Positions 7,125 to 18,800 of a stretch of DNA of 64,000 nt are shown here, piece by piece (position 1 is the first letter of the stretch; each line of letters starts with the position of its first letter). Made by a program: the position numbers and the translations under genes. The notes below the pieces were generated by a model. That model was not told the DNA's origin. It did no database searches and saw only the letters and a program-made list of their open reading frames with translations. The stretch is from assembly GCA_014155875.1 (NCBI GenBank), contig JACEFZ010004196.1, positions 1,277,001 to 1,341,000 on the forward strand. Direction: 5' to 3'. This stretch comes from Cepaea nemoralis. Its lineage: Eukaryota; Mollusca; Gastropoda; Stylommatophora; Helicidae.

Positions 7125-10100
7125 TGAACATGCGCTCTATTTCACGCTCCGTGGCGATATGTCCATAGGCTCTTGTGGTAACACCATCAGCGCAAATCCA
7201 TTTTTTCGTGTCCATGGGGCTCAGGGATGTTTTATTCATCTCATAGACCCCTATCTGGTGACCCTTGCTCCGTATGGTAATCTGTGTGTGCTTGTATTCT
7301 CGCCGGCCAAACAAGCTGTTCTTATACAGTTCATGCCTGAGGTCCTTTTTCACAACTACTCTGGAGACGCCTTTGGCTTTCTTGATGTTGGTGGCTTCTA
7401 GGATTGAGTACATCTTTGGTCTAAGGCCTATGAACTCAGCTATGGGCCGGCTGCAGCATTCGTCTTTGAATTTGCCGACCACCTTTTTGTTTGCTGTCGA
7501 ATGGTTGGGGTGGTCTCGTGGGTAGTCTGAGAAGTCGTACCAGTCAGGGTGGGCTTTCATGTCGGCGTACACATCGTCAGTCTCCACCTGGAACAGTAGA
7601 GAGTCGGTGTCTGTATAACAAAGCTCGAGTCTATCACCGTATTGTGGTTTGAGCTTGTTGTACCAGAAACTATACATGAGGTGCTTGGACAGGTCTAGGA
7701 TGGCCTGCCCGCAATAGACTGGTTTGTTCATCAGGACTCTGGTCTTGATGCTGTGCACAGCAATCAGTCCACCTCCGAAGAGGGTGCGTGATTCGAAGTT
7801 GGGGCTGGCTATCATTCGTCTGAGTCGGTCGGTCTCTGAGGCCCGGACAAGGTCGACTCTTATACGTTTGCGGACGTTCTCCATGCTCTTCCCAAAGACT
7901 GCGTTGTTCATCAGTTTGAAGAAGTCCTTCTCGAATTCTGACTTGGCCTGGGCACGCAGGGCTGTGTTCATTTCTATGTATGGCTTCATCCACGGAGATT
8001 GATTGAACTTGATGGCTCTGTGGATCTTGGTGACCTGTAGGCCTAGGGTGTGATAGAGCTTGAGGTTGCGGTAGTGAACGATGTACCGCTCCTTGTTGCG
8101 GAGGTTGGGGACTAGCTTTATTTGCTCCGTGAACTTACCCCCCAGTTCGTTCAGGAGCTTATGCTGATAGTCACTCAACCACCACTTTGGGGTGGACATC
8201 GTTTCTGACGCTAGTGGATAATCGCTGTGGGCTTCATGCAGGTGCTCTGGGTATTTCATATCCACCTCAACGAGCCAGCCCTCAGGCACATCATCTGGTG
8301 TGCTCAGTACCTCCTCGCGGGTTGGGCTGGCCCATTGGAATCCGCAGGTGGGGAGGTATTGCATCATCGCCCAACCGTACAGATTATTCGCATCGAGATA
8401 CATGATCCATGTTTTCGGTGCTTCGGGGGTGTAGTCTGGAGACATGGGATTGTTGGCCTTCGCATATCGCTTCGAGACCATGGCCACACCCCCTCGGAGT
8501 CCATTCTCAACGAAGACGTGCATGTCCTGGTCGGTCAGGAGCTCGAGTTGGACCTTCGTCTTTTTTAGGAGTGCGTCCCATGCTAGGCCTGGCACACTGA
8601 TGTAGTGGGCTGGGTCAAGCCTATACTCTCTCATACAGGTGCCTCGGAACGCCTCAAAGATATCGGCCAGTAAGAGGACTCTGTTTTCAGGTATAGGTTG
8701 TGGTAGTCTCCGAGTGTTTTGCAGCCGAGCTCCTGCCACACTTTCTGGGCGTGGGCGTAGTCGGCATCACTGATTCCTTCTCTGGTGAGCTTGCTGTAGA
8801 AGGCCTCTTTGGGTGCTAGGCAGTCTTCATTGAATCGCTCGGCGCTGTCCATGTATTCGTAGGGGTATACACCCTTGCGGAGCAGAAGATGTGAGCCGCC
8901 ATGACTTAATGTGGCCCTGAACTTACCCTCCAACACATTCCAGGAGGTGTGTTTCTCTACATTGGCTTTGCATGTCCCACATCTGCCAATAGATATTACA
9001 TCACCATCGCGTTCGAGGTGCTCTAGGGCAGCTTGCTTGCCGCAACAGAATGGTCTCAACTCGCTTAGATTCCCAACCAGGGTGTCTAGAGAACTGTTCA
9101 GGAACTGGAGACTATCAATAAACCGTAGCGGCCCGATTGTGAAGGAGGCGTACTTCTCCATGTTGTTTGGTATGCAGGTGATCTTTGCATCGTTCACCTG
9201 CTCCGTCAACCACTTGCCATTCTTCTTCTTGTATACGGTTCTCTTCCAATCCATCTTGCCCGCCGCCTGCATGATGAGGTGAGAGTCGTACCCTCTTAGA
9301 TTGTGGAAGACTACTGGCACCTTCAGCTTGTCTTTGGAGATGCGCCATGATAGATTGCAGGTGTTGTGAGCTGCCCCTCGGTATTTACCGGTAATGTGAC
9401 AGTGGTCTCTCACCTTGTCCACCCCCAGCGGCTCTTCACAGATGTGGCAGATGGTGGTTGTGGCGAAGTCTTCGAGGTCTTTCTCAGTCATCTTCATTGG
9501 GGCTGGTCGTTGTAGGCGCTGGCGGATGGTGGCCACCTCTCGCCCCAGGTACTGGAGGAATTTGCCGGCGGCGTCCTCCCCCCGATATATGACGGGGTTT
9601 GTGGTGAGACCGTCAGAGCGCACGATGGTGTAGCCGAAGCCGCATGCCGGCTGCTCGGCTAGCAGTCGTGTGTTGCTCTGGCTTGGGTCCATCGCCGCGC
9701 CCTGTACAGGGACGTTCAACGTCTCGAAGTCTGCATATATGATGTATGGCGCCCGCATCTGCCTCTGGTAGGATTTGAATTTCATGGTGTTTTCCCCTTC
9801 CTCTGGCATGACGCTCACTTGGCATGCTGTGTTGATACCTTGGCAGAGCGGCTCATGCTGGTCCAAGAGGCTCTGGGTGGAGTATACGTGGAGGCAGTTG
9901 AGACATGGATACTTCTTACCCTTGTGTTTGCTGTCTCTGTACAGCAGCCGCCCCGCGTCCTTGATCCAGACGTAGTGATTGGTGTCGCCCTCACTCAGGG
10001 GTAGGAGGTTGATCTGGTTCCGCCTGTGGGCAGATTTCTGGAGTACCACCGGCCCCTCCTCCCACCCGAAGACGTTGATGGCTATGGTGGGATTTTGGTT

Positions 10101-10646
10101 CTCAAATCTACCGATGCTGGTCAGCTGTACTGGGAACTCGATTCCTTCGAAGTTTAGCTCACCTAGGTGGCTTCTATAATGATACATTTCGTCTACATGG
10201 TTGGGCGCTGGATAGAGGGCTGAGAGAATGGCCCACTCGAAGCAGCAGTTGTCTTTGTTCTTCACATTCACAACACTTCGTGGTGGGATTACCTTGGGTG
10301 TGGCTGGCTCGCGGCATAGGATGGATGTGCGTGGCTTTGGGATGGGGCGCTCGGCGGCTGGCTCGCGGCGCAGTGGTTCAGCGGCTAGCCCTCGTGGGGG
10401 TCTGCGTGCGAGCTGTAGGGCTGCGGTGGTCTCGGCTTCAATCCATTCCCACTCCTGAGTGCGTTGGGCCTCGTCTTGGACCTGCCCTTGCAGCGCTGGG
10501 TACCACTCGGCCGCTCGCTTGAGCACTTCCGAATAAACAAAATCGCGCGCATGGGAGAGTTCTCTGATGAAGGTGGCTTTGTTCCGCCGGCTGTATGGCA
10601 TCCCATAGTCACGTGCTTGCTGTTGTAGTTGTCTGAGTGTAGGCAT
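7096..10646 (-). pseudogene. Protein-primed-type family B DNA polymerase, one frameshift
   Basis: The ATG is at 10,644-10,646. The first frame runs to 8,631 and the second from about 8,680 to 7,096; the product would be near 1,180 residues. First frame: SAP-like N-terminus, C2H2-like finger (about residues 248-268), exonuclease motif I with YADFETL (about 304), a C-x2-C...DHCH HNH-like zinc module (about 400-430) and exonuclease motif II (NLRGYDSH, about 449). Second frame: polymerase motif A (DANNLYG), motif B (KLMNNAVFGKS) and motif C (YTDTDS). The frames exchange near 8,681, inside the exonuclease III region, and no canonical slippery heptamer lies in register, so a single-base indel is likely. 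Known: Polinton/adintovirus polymerases share this zinc-module arrangement. Confidence 0.85.
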
Positions 10647-10714
10647 GGTCAAATATACAACTTCGCCCGTCTAACAGGTGAGTGTATATAGGTACAACAT
10701 ATAGTTCCATGTCT

Positions 10715-10995
10715 CTAATTAAAATTCAAAAATACTGTGATCTTGGACAAACGTCGAAACTCTGCGTTAAAGGGCTTCATCTTTTCATGGTACCACGTTC
10801 GGCGATTGGTGGCGTTATAACCACACTCCCTACATAGTGTTAGATAGTTTGTGACTCCCCTCCCACAGCCTTGGTGCATGTCCCTTTCCGCACCTGAACT
10901 GCATGTACCTTGCAGTACTCCCTCATACAGCTACGCTCACAGAGTTCTGTGGAATATAGCCGAAGCCACTTACACTTGTTCTTAGCGGTACGCAT
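10715..10995 (-). pseudogene. Cys-rich small zinc-binding-type protein upstream of polymerase, frameshifted
   Basis: An ATG at 10,993-10,995 starts a basic region with repeated Cys (KCKWLRL, LCERSC, EYCKVHA). Near 10,880 coding character moves to another frame, which continues with CGRG..., LCRECG and a basic C-terminus to the TAG at 10,715-10,717. Several Cys pairs spread over both frames suggest two zinc-binding clusters. It lies just upstream of the polymerase on the same strand, about 70 bp away. An A/T-rich TATATAAT-like box sits near 11,011-11,022, about 20 bp upstream of the ATG. Function unknown; a DNA-binding or accessory role is only inference. Confidence 0.5.
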
Positions 10996-11052
10996 CACAG
11001 TATACCCAAAGATTATATATTCTAAATCGGCGGCGCGCCACCCCACTCTCTC

Positions 11053-11330
11053 AAGCTATATGTGTATGTGGATGTATGTGCATGTGTACGTGTATGCGTG
11101 CGTGTGTATGTGTGCGTGCGTATGTATGTGTGTGCGTGGGTGCATGTGGATGTATGGGCATGTGGATGTGTGCGTGCGTGTGTATGTGCATGTGTGTGGG
11201 TGCATGGGTTCATGTGTGCGTGCGTATGGATGTATGTGTTCGTGCATGTGTATATGTGCGTGTGTGCGCCCCGGGGCCCTGGGGGGGGGGGTGCGCCCCG
11301 GGGCCCCAGGGCTGTGTGTGCATGCATGCG
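11053..11330. repeat. GT/TATG simple repeat and GC-rich block
   Basis: Degenerate (TG)n with interspersed TATG/CATG units to about 11,265, then a self-complementary GC-rich block (GGGGCCC with a G12 run). Long ORFs on both strands here are repeat artefacts. It may mark the edge of the Polinton-like element. From 11,330 to 11,492 I see no gene. Confidence 0.8.
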
Positions 11331-11492
11331 TGCATGTGCTACCCCCCATGTATACGGCTAAGGGGTGCCCCCGGGGTTCGTCGTGGTCCCTGGGGGTGTC
11401 GTTTTAGCTCCCCGCCGCTACCACCGCCCCCTCGAATGTGCTACCCCCTCGACTACGGCTAAAAACCCCATTATATACCTACTGCTGCCCTT

Positions 11493-12089
11493 CATGCAAT
11501 ACGTTCAGTGGCGACTTGCTCCCAGTGTGCATTATTAATGCCTGTATCAATCATGTCCCGCTCACACACATCTTTGTATCGTAGTAGAGGCCGACCCTGA
11601 GATCTCTTACCCATCTGTAATTCACCAAAAAAAGATGTCCTTTGGTATTCTACCATCATCCATATAAGTCTACGAAGACTGAGCATGGAACACACCGTCA
11701 CACAACGTGATCTTTCCAATACTTTAGTATTTGTGATTTTGTCTTGCCACTTAATACCAAGTATTCTTCGCAGACACCGCATATGAAAGCTGTTCAAACG
11801 TCTCTTTCGGTGTGAGTAAGTTGACAAGGTTTCACTGCCATAAAGAAGAGTACTAAGGACACAGGCTTGATAGACAACGAGTTTTGTTTTGGCACTAAGC
11901 TTCCTGTTCTCCCAGACTCTTTTTCTTAACCTGTTCATTGTTGTTGCTGCCTTACCAATCCGGATGTTGATTTCCTGATCTAGGGATAATTTGCTATTTA
12001 CCTCTGATCCTAGATATGTAAAATGGTCTACTATCTCCAGTTCGGCGTCGTCAATAAAGATTGATGGTACCCCATGTGACATAATCTGG
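11493..12089 (-). mobile_element. LINE fragment: RT thumb/C-terminal region
   Basis: The minus strand encodes the region after the RT active site (HFTYLGSEVNSKL, LLYGSETL, LGIKWQDKITNT, GRPLLRYKDVC). It is nearly the same sequence as 58,436-59,056 in this window, so it is an internal fragment of that LINE family, missing the 3' zinc-finger end and everything 5'. It keeps the correct frame at the site where the 59-kb copy has an extra base. Decayed by substitutions. Confidence 0.85.
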
Positions 12090-12129
12090 CGCGGCGGCCA
12101 AAGGCACGCCCCTTTTAATTGCCAGCACG

Positions 12130-13073
12130 TTGCTCCGCCCATGTGGGGTGCCTGCTGGCGGAGTAGCGGACATCTACCGACATGAGACACCCACGCGGTG
12201 GTTTGCAAACCTGACCCAAGCTGCCCATGTGGCAGTTTACAAAGGCTTGCATGGCAAGAAGATAAAACTGCCGACGGAGGACTCGAGGTGTCGATTGAAC
12301 ACTTTGAAAAGGAACGAGAACGTGTGACGATTCATTGGCTTCCCAACACGATTCCTCCAGAGGGAGTCAAGTTCATTGTAAAACAGACAATTGGTGACGA
12401 AAATGCGGAAGTATTCCGCATAAAATACGGTGGCGGAAAATGGGGAGTCCTGTGCACCCCGACAAAACCAATACCTCATTATACCAAGATTACGGCTCCT
12501 GGGAAAATCACAGGAGACCACCGTATTATGTTCACAATGGTTGGTCGTCGAACCGAATGCCCTACATGTGGCCTGGACTCACACTGGGCCAACAAATGCC
12601 GGAGACAAAAGAAAGACAATATCAATATCACACAACCAACTGAAAGATCACAAGAAGATTTCCCCTCACTCGGGGGAAAACCTCAAACAAATTCGAACAA
12701 CAAAAAACAAGATGTCGCCGAAACAGCCGGCCAAAAAGAAGCCACGAGGCCAGACGAGGACTCAGAATCAGCGACAAAAACAACACAAGAAGACGAAGAT
12801 GACGGTTTTCAAGTCGTCAGCCACGGCCGAAAAAGACAATGGGGAGACAGAAGGAACTCGTCACCCAGCAAAGACTTGAAAGAAGAGGAGGAAGGGAACG
12901 TCCCATTCCAACCAAACAAGAAATCCTCAAAAACACAAGACAAACAGAGCGAAAACAGCGATGCGGAAGGGCCACTTTTCATCAACACAGATTCTGAAAC
13001 TGACGATGGAGACCAAGAGGAGGACGACAACAACGAAGGAAACACCACAGAGGGAGATAAAACCCAAAACTAA
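12130..13073 (+). pseudogene. LINE ORF1, nucleic-acid-binding protein with CCHC knuckle
   Basis: The N-terminal part (TRWFANLTQAAHVAVYKGL) lies in one frame to about 12,285; the remainder lies in another frame to the stop at 13,073. A zinc knuckle CPTCGLDSHWANKC sits near 12,560-12,600, followed by a long acidic/Lys-rich low-complexity tail (many Asp, Glu, Asn, Thr). One frameshift near 12,285. Known: such ORF1 proteins coat LINE RNA. The true start codon is not clear; no in-frame ATG is seen in the first frame. Confidence 0.7.
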
Positions 13074-13145
13074 AGACAAGACAGACAAAGGTACTAACTC
13101 TTAAACTACACATTAATTAGTTGTTGATTTTTAAATTATTTATAA

Positions 13146-13478
13146 ATGGCTGACAATTTATGTTTAATTAGTTTAAATATCTGTGGTATGAGAATGAAAT
13201 TAAAACAAATAGTCACACTCATACACAAACACAAGCCGGATTTTCTTTTATTACAAGAAACAAATATCCAAACAGAGTTTGAAGCAGCTGAATTGGTAAC
13301 ACGGCTAGAATTTAAAAATTCGTCATTCAGTTTGGCGGAAAACAACACAGGGTCAGGGACAGCGATCTTACAAATTTCCGACACATGGACTATTTTTAGG
13401 TCACACAGAGATCCACATGGTAGGATTTGTACAGTTGAGGTAAAAAACGAGGCACACACGTACGCTATTGTTAACATA
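13146..13478 (+). pseudogene. LINE ORF2 start, APE endonuclease N-terminal part
   Basis: The ATG at 13,146 starts MADNLCLISLNICGM, followed by DFLLLQETNI, which matches the first two APE endonuclease motifs (Asn; Gln-Glu-Thr). The frame is cut by the LTR at 13,479 inside the strand AIVNI. It continues at 25,762. Confidence 0.8.
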
Positions 13479-13772
13479 TGTAACAGTGAGGGATTCTAGG
13501 TTAGGAGTAAAGAGTTAAGGAATGCTGCGCATTCCTTGACTAGGGGGAAAACCATAGTGAACGTGTGTGCACGAATAAAGAAGGGTATCTAGGAAAACAC
13601 ACACGTCACTTGGGGGCCAGCGAGAACAGATGTCAACACCGAGAAGGGAGTCTCCATCATATGTGCTGAGCTAGAATGATTCATCAATAAAATCCTTTTC
13701 TAACAACGCGAAGACTGACTTGTCTGGTGCTATACGTTCACGATCATAGCCTTTGTGTGTAGCACTGTCACA
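13479..13772 (+). repeat. 5' LTR (LTR1)
   Basis: 294 bp, TGTAACAGTG at the left and CACTGTCACA at the right: TG...CA ends forming a near-perfect 10-bp inverted repeat. Contains AATAAA-like signals (ATCAATAAAATCC). Identical by eye to LTR3. Confidence 0.95.
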
Positions 13773-14798
13773 CGAGGTTGATTTGGTGCCTTTGACCTAC
13801 GAAACATGGGAGGTCGCGGAGAGAGAATACCGCCATAGTTATGTCGGGCATGTCCGGAGAAGTAATTAATTTGAAAAACAACAGATGAAAGCCGACTGTT
13901 GGTAGCTGTTCTGGGTTTGCACTAGATTCCTGATTAAGAAGGAGATCCAATTTCAAGGTCAGCGCTAAAGAAAAGGTTTGAGTGATACTTATTTTTTTGA
14001 AAGACTGATGTTATTGCATAATTAGGAAATTAGTTGGAGAACTGACCAACGCAAAATGCTATAAGTAATGCCGTTCTGCATCAAAAATCAGTAAGAAAAA
14101 AATGAGTTTTAACCCGTGGGACTGTTGAAGGTGAACTCAAGGTTATGGTACGAATTCCAGAATTATGAAATCAAGGTCTGCAATACTTTATACTTTCAAC
14201 TATTTAAACTGACCATGGCGAGAGTTCCACATGAAAATAAGAGACTGGATAGCGTCAGCTTTAAGTCCAGTTGTTGTTGACTGGATTACGTTTGATATAT
14301 ATGAAAGTCACAGATTGCTGCTGGAAACTAAGTTTTTTTTTGCTGAAGTCGTGAGCAATTGTCGATTCTTGCATGAAGGTGAACTTATCTGAAGGGAATC
14401 TACAGTAATCGAGCAGGTAATCAAAGTCTTGTTGCGAGCCTGATATCGAGCGTGATCAACGTCAGGAAATAATTGGAAATAATCTGAATTCGACTTCAAG
14501 TAAATTAGTAAGGAAAGAAATCCAGACGCTCTTCGTTGTTCTGATCATTTTAACGAGCTTGATTAGAGTTCTTTTTTTTATGTGGTGTAGGAAATTCTGA
14601 ATCAGGAGGTCATTTAAATTCTTTTATCAAAATTCAGGGTTGAAACAGGAATATTTCTTCGTCAGGATCTTCGATTGGAGGATTTAGTTAAGTTAATTAG
14701 ATAATATTAGAGTAATTAACAGATTGTGTATTGTTGCTGGGTTTGAAATCAATATTGTTGAAATATTTGTATATTGCTTGATAATTATAAATTTTAGG
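13773..14798 (+). other. Gypsy leader (untranslated) with candidate primer-binding site
   Basis: About 1 kb between LTR1 and the gag ATG with no credible ORF. A TTTGGTGCCTTTGACC stretch about 10 bp after the LTR could be the tRNA primer-binding site; which tRNA cannot be settled by eye. The same region recurs inverted at 21,760-22,815. Confidence 0.6.
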
Positions 14799-15808
14799 AT
14801 GGAATCCCAAGATTTTTCACAGGTACTCACTGGAGTTGGCGGGGCAATATCAAGGTTGGATGCGGTGTTAAGACAACAGAATATAAGCAATGATGTTGAA
14901 AGATTTAGTGGTCAAGCAAATCAGTTTAAGAAATGGATTATTTCCATTGAAAAACATGCATATTTAGTAAATGCTACAGATGGAGAAAAAAAGAACTTGG
15001 CATACAGAACAAGTACAAGTCCAGTTTCTGACCATATTAGAAGAAAGTTAGAAGCAGCAGGAGGTGAAACTTGGGAAGAATTCAAAGATGATCTCGCAAG
15101 AAAATATGCTGAAATTACTGATCCACAACACGCATTCTCAGTATTGCGACAGACTAGACAAACAGCACAGAAAGTGTTCAGCTATACAGTGACAGGTTAA
15201 TCAACTTAGCTGAAGAGTCATTCTTAGGACAGAATGTACGAGCAGAGGAAGTGGAACGGATGTTGGTAGGGATTTTTGTTGATGGAATTAAGTCAGATGG
15301 ATTGAAATTTAAATTATTAAGAGAGAATCCTGCAAGATTGTCACAAGCGGTAGATATCGCTATACAAGAGGAAAGCTTGAGGAGGAGGTTTAGGCTAAGG
15401 GTAGGACGAGAGTTAGGTAGTAGTTCAGAAGATAGAATTGAAGAACCTATGGAAATAGGTCAGTATAGACATGGATGGAGAGGAAGACGAGGAGAAATAC
15501 AGATGGTGCAAAGAAACGAGAATGTATATAATCAAGATAGAAGAGGACAAGTGAGAAATACTGTAAGAAACATGGAAGGTAACACAAATAACTCGAATGT
15601 GGTTTGTTGGGGATGTCACCAACGTGGGCACATTTTTCGCTTTTGTGGTAACAGAAGTGGCCCATCGATTACGCAAAATAGTAGAGGTGTTCAGACGAGT
15701 ATACAGAATAGAATGGCAAATGGTAGACCAGCAAATTGGAATTCTGGAGAAATACAGAGAAATTTTAGAAGGTCAGGAAATCAGGGAAATTGGCATCCCG
15801 CTTATTGA
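14799..15808 (+). pseudogene. Gypsy gag, one frameshift
   Basis: The ATG at 14,799 starts MESQDFSQVLTGVGG. Capsid-like region: RFSGQANQFKKWI and WEEFKDDLARKYAE. The frame is lost near 15,165-15,170 (false stop at 15,198) and continues one frame over with RLINLAEESFLG, the capsid C-terminal part and one zinc knuckle CWGCHQRGHIFRFC (C-x2-C-x4-H-x4-C) to the TGA at 15,806-15,808. Only one indel breaks it. Its end overlaps pol, which is in the -1 frame. Confidence 0.85.
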
Positions 15809-18800
15809 ATAGGATCGGCAGTAAGAGGGAAGATAGTAAGATCCAAAAAGGGCATCAATATATTAAAAACCCAAAGGATGAGTATAATAGAACATTTAGA
15901 AATAAAAAACAAACCGAGGTAAAGCAATTGTCATTAAATATGGTAGATCCTAGCTCATGTATAGTACAGATAGGAAAATATAAAGTTAGAACATTAGTTG
16001 ATTCGGGAGCACAAGTTAGCGTGATTAAAGAAGCATTTTTATATCGAATGTTAAAAAATTGTAAAATAATTAGAATTCAAGAGAATCTTCATTCGGTAAC
16101 GGGACAAAAATTAGAAGTGTTAGGACAAACGATGATAAATTTGAAATTAGGAGGGATAAATGTTAGGCATATGTTCCATGTGGTTAAAGATTTAAATAGA
16201 AATATGATATTGGGACGAGATTTTTTATTGAAAAATGGGGTGAGACTTTTATTTGATTTGCATAAATTAAAATTCCAAGATGTTTACGTAGATCTAGAGG
16301 AAGATATGCATGTGTCGACATTAGTTAGAGTTAAAACAACCATGAATTTAAAACCACAGTCAGTTAATTTGATACAAGCAAGACTGAAGAGAAACCCATA
16401 TTATGTAGCAGGAAACATAGTTAGAATCACAGAATTGCAAAATGAAATAATTGATGAGCCAGGTTTAGAAGTTCCGGATGGAATAATAGAATTAGATAAA
16501 AGTTTAACATTTCCAGTAATGGTTATTAATAACACAGGTAGAGAAATTAAATTATACAGAGGATGTGTAATAGCTAAGCTAGAACATGACAGCGTTAGTG
16601 ACATATTGGCAACAGATAGAGTAAATATGGTAGGAATAAGTTATTCAGAAACCTCTAATGAAAGAAGTAATAATAGACGCGGATACAGAAGGAAAGGGAA
16701 CGCAAGAATGGATGAATTGATCCATCCATATAGAAGAAATACAGCACAAATACATTCACTAGACAAAGTAACAAGAGAAAAAGAATTGTTAGCACAATTA
16801 AAAACTTCGCCAGAAAACAAGGAAGTGTTAGAACAACTGATAAAGCAAAATCAAGATGTGTTTGCGATAAATGATTTAGAATTGGGTAAGACACAAACAG
16901 TTACGATGGAAATAGACACGGGAGATCATCCACCAATTAGTTTAAAACCATACAGAACTCCGTTAAGAAATAGAGAAGTAGTAGAAAAGGCAATAGAAGA
17001 TATGTTGAAAGCAGGCATAATAACAAGATCAAAATCAGAATGGTCATCTCCGGTGGTAATTGTGGCCAAGTCTGATGGTTCGAACAGGTTCTGTTGTGAC
17101 TACAGGGCGTTAAATAAAATTACTAAGAATGTAGCGTACCCACTGCCAGTAATTGATGATATTTTGGGGCTGCTTAATGGTTCTACATATTTCACAACGC
17201 TGGACGCAAGGGCAGGATTTTGGTGTATTCCGATGTCAGTAGACGCGCAAAATAAAAGTGCCTTTTGTACTCATATGGGTTCGTACAAATTTTTACGTAT
17301 GCCATTCGGTCTCAAAAATGCACCATCCCACTATATGTTCTTAATAAATGAAGTACTAGACGGTATGCAAAGTTTTGCCTTAGCATATATTGATGACGTA
17401 TTGATTTTTACAAAAGGAGATGTAGAGGATCATTTGGAACATGTTAGACTAGTATTTGACAGATTAAGAAGGCATGACGTTAAATTAAAGCTTAGTAAGT
17501 GCCAGTTTTTAAAGACAGAAACAAAATATTTAGGCTATATAATAAATAGGGAAGGTATTAAACCAGACATGGAAAAAATAAAAGTTATTAAAGAGTTACC
17601 TCCTCCCACTAACGTTAAGGAAGTAAGGGCTTTTATAGGAACCTGTGCGTATTATCGGCGGTTTGTACCAGCCTTTTCTAAGATAGCAATACCTATTACG
17701 AATTTAACGGGAAAATACGCTAGATTTAAGTGGGATGATGAGTGTCAAAAAGCATTTGAACTTTTAAAAGATAGCTTAACGGTGGTACCATTATTAACAC
17801 ATCCAGACCTGAATAAACAACTAATACTATACACAGATGCTTCAGACAATGCAATAGGAGTATGTTTGGTTCAACCATATGAAGGAGAAGAATCTGGAAT
17901 ACCAGGGGTTAAAAATGAAAGACCAATCTATTTCTTGTCGCATAAACTCAGCAAGACTCAAAAGAAATGGCCGATTATTGAGAAAGAAGCATATGCAATA
18001 CACTACGCGCTGCAAAAACTAAATTATTACTTACATAACGCCAATTTCATTATTAGAACTGACCACATGCCATTAAAGTCGATATTAGAAGCACCAATAC
18101 AAAATAGGAAAATACAAACGTGGGCATTGAATTTACAAGGGTACAATGCTAAGGTTGAATATGTGTCAGGAAAACATAATACGTGCGCCGATCTTTTGTC
18201 TAGGATCCCGTACCCACAGTCATCAGGAAACACGGAAGATGAAGTTGAACCAGAGGTAGATGATCGAAACTGGCAAGTTAATATATTAGATTCTGCCATA
18301 ATAAATAGGGAAGAATTTGAGAGTTTACCATCAGAGCAAGAGTCGGAAACTAGAACAGAAGACCCACATTTAGAACAGTTTGATATGAAAACAGAACAAG
18401 AATTGGATCCGAAAGTAGTACAGATAAAAAAGAAATTGAAAGAAACAGGGGAAAATAGTTTTAAAAGAAAGTTTGTAGAGTTACAAGAAGACAATCAATT
18501 ATATTATATCAGTGAAAAAGGTGAAGGAGTAAGAAAATATATTCCGAAACATTTAGAACAAGAAGTCTTAAAGGCGTACCACGATAATAATGGTCATTTT
18601 GGACGAGATAAGTTAGTGAAGGCTATTAGCAGTAAATATTATTGGCCGAATTTATTCAAAAGCGTATATGAATATGTTGAAGCATGTGAAAAGTGTAGGT
18701 TAAGGAACATGAAGATAATTAAATGTCCTTTACAAGATACCGATATTCCTCAATTTCCAATGCAGAAAGTAAGTTTGGATATTTCAGGTCCTCATCCAAA

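Larger units (their letters stand above)
1..11050. mobile_element. Endogenous Polinton/adintovirus-like element, left-truncated by window
   Basis: Seen: integrase, family B DNA polymerase with extra N-terminal zinc modules, A32-type ATPase and a jelly-roll-type capsid candidate sit together with several small membrane genes on both strands, with little space between them. Known: this gene set defines Polintons (Mavericks) and adintoviruses. The left terminus lies outside the window. The right terminus is not resolved: coding signal ends near 11,000 and a GT-rich repeat begins near 11,050, and no terminal inverted repeat could be paired. Two genes carry an in-frame TGA and at least four carry a frameshift, so the copy is a decayed insertion. 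A complete virion set is not shown because no protease was found. Confidence 0.85.

Noticed and set aside
8660..8700. Programmed frameshift in the polymerase gene
   Set aside because: No canonical slippery heptamer in register and no known precedent for a shift there in these polymerases; a mutation is simpler.
1..11050. Adenain-type cysteine protease expected in a Polinton/adintovirus
   Set aside because: No His/Asp/Cys arrangement of that family could be recognised in any frame; it may lie left of the window.
11053..11330. ORFs of about 100-165 codons on both strands in the GT-rich tract
   Set aside because: Simple-repeat translations (Val/Cys/Met or His/Thr runs) with no stable composition outside the repeat.
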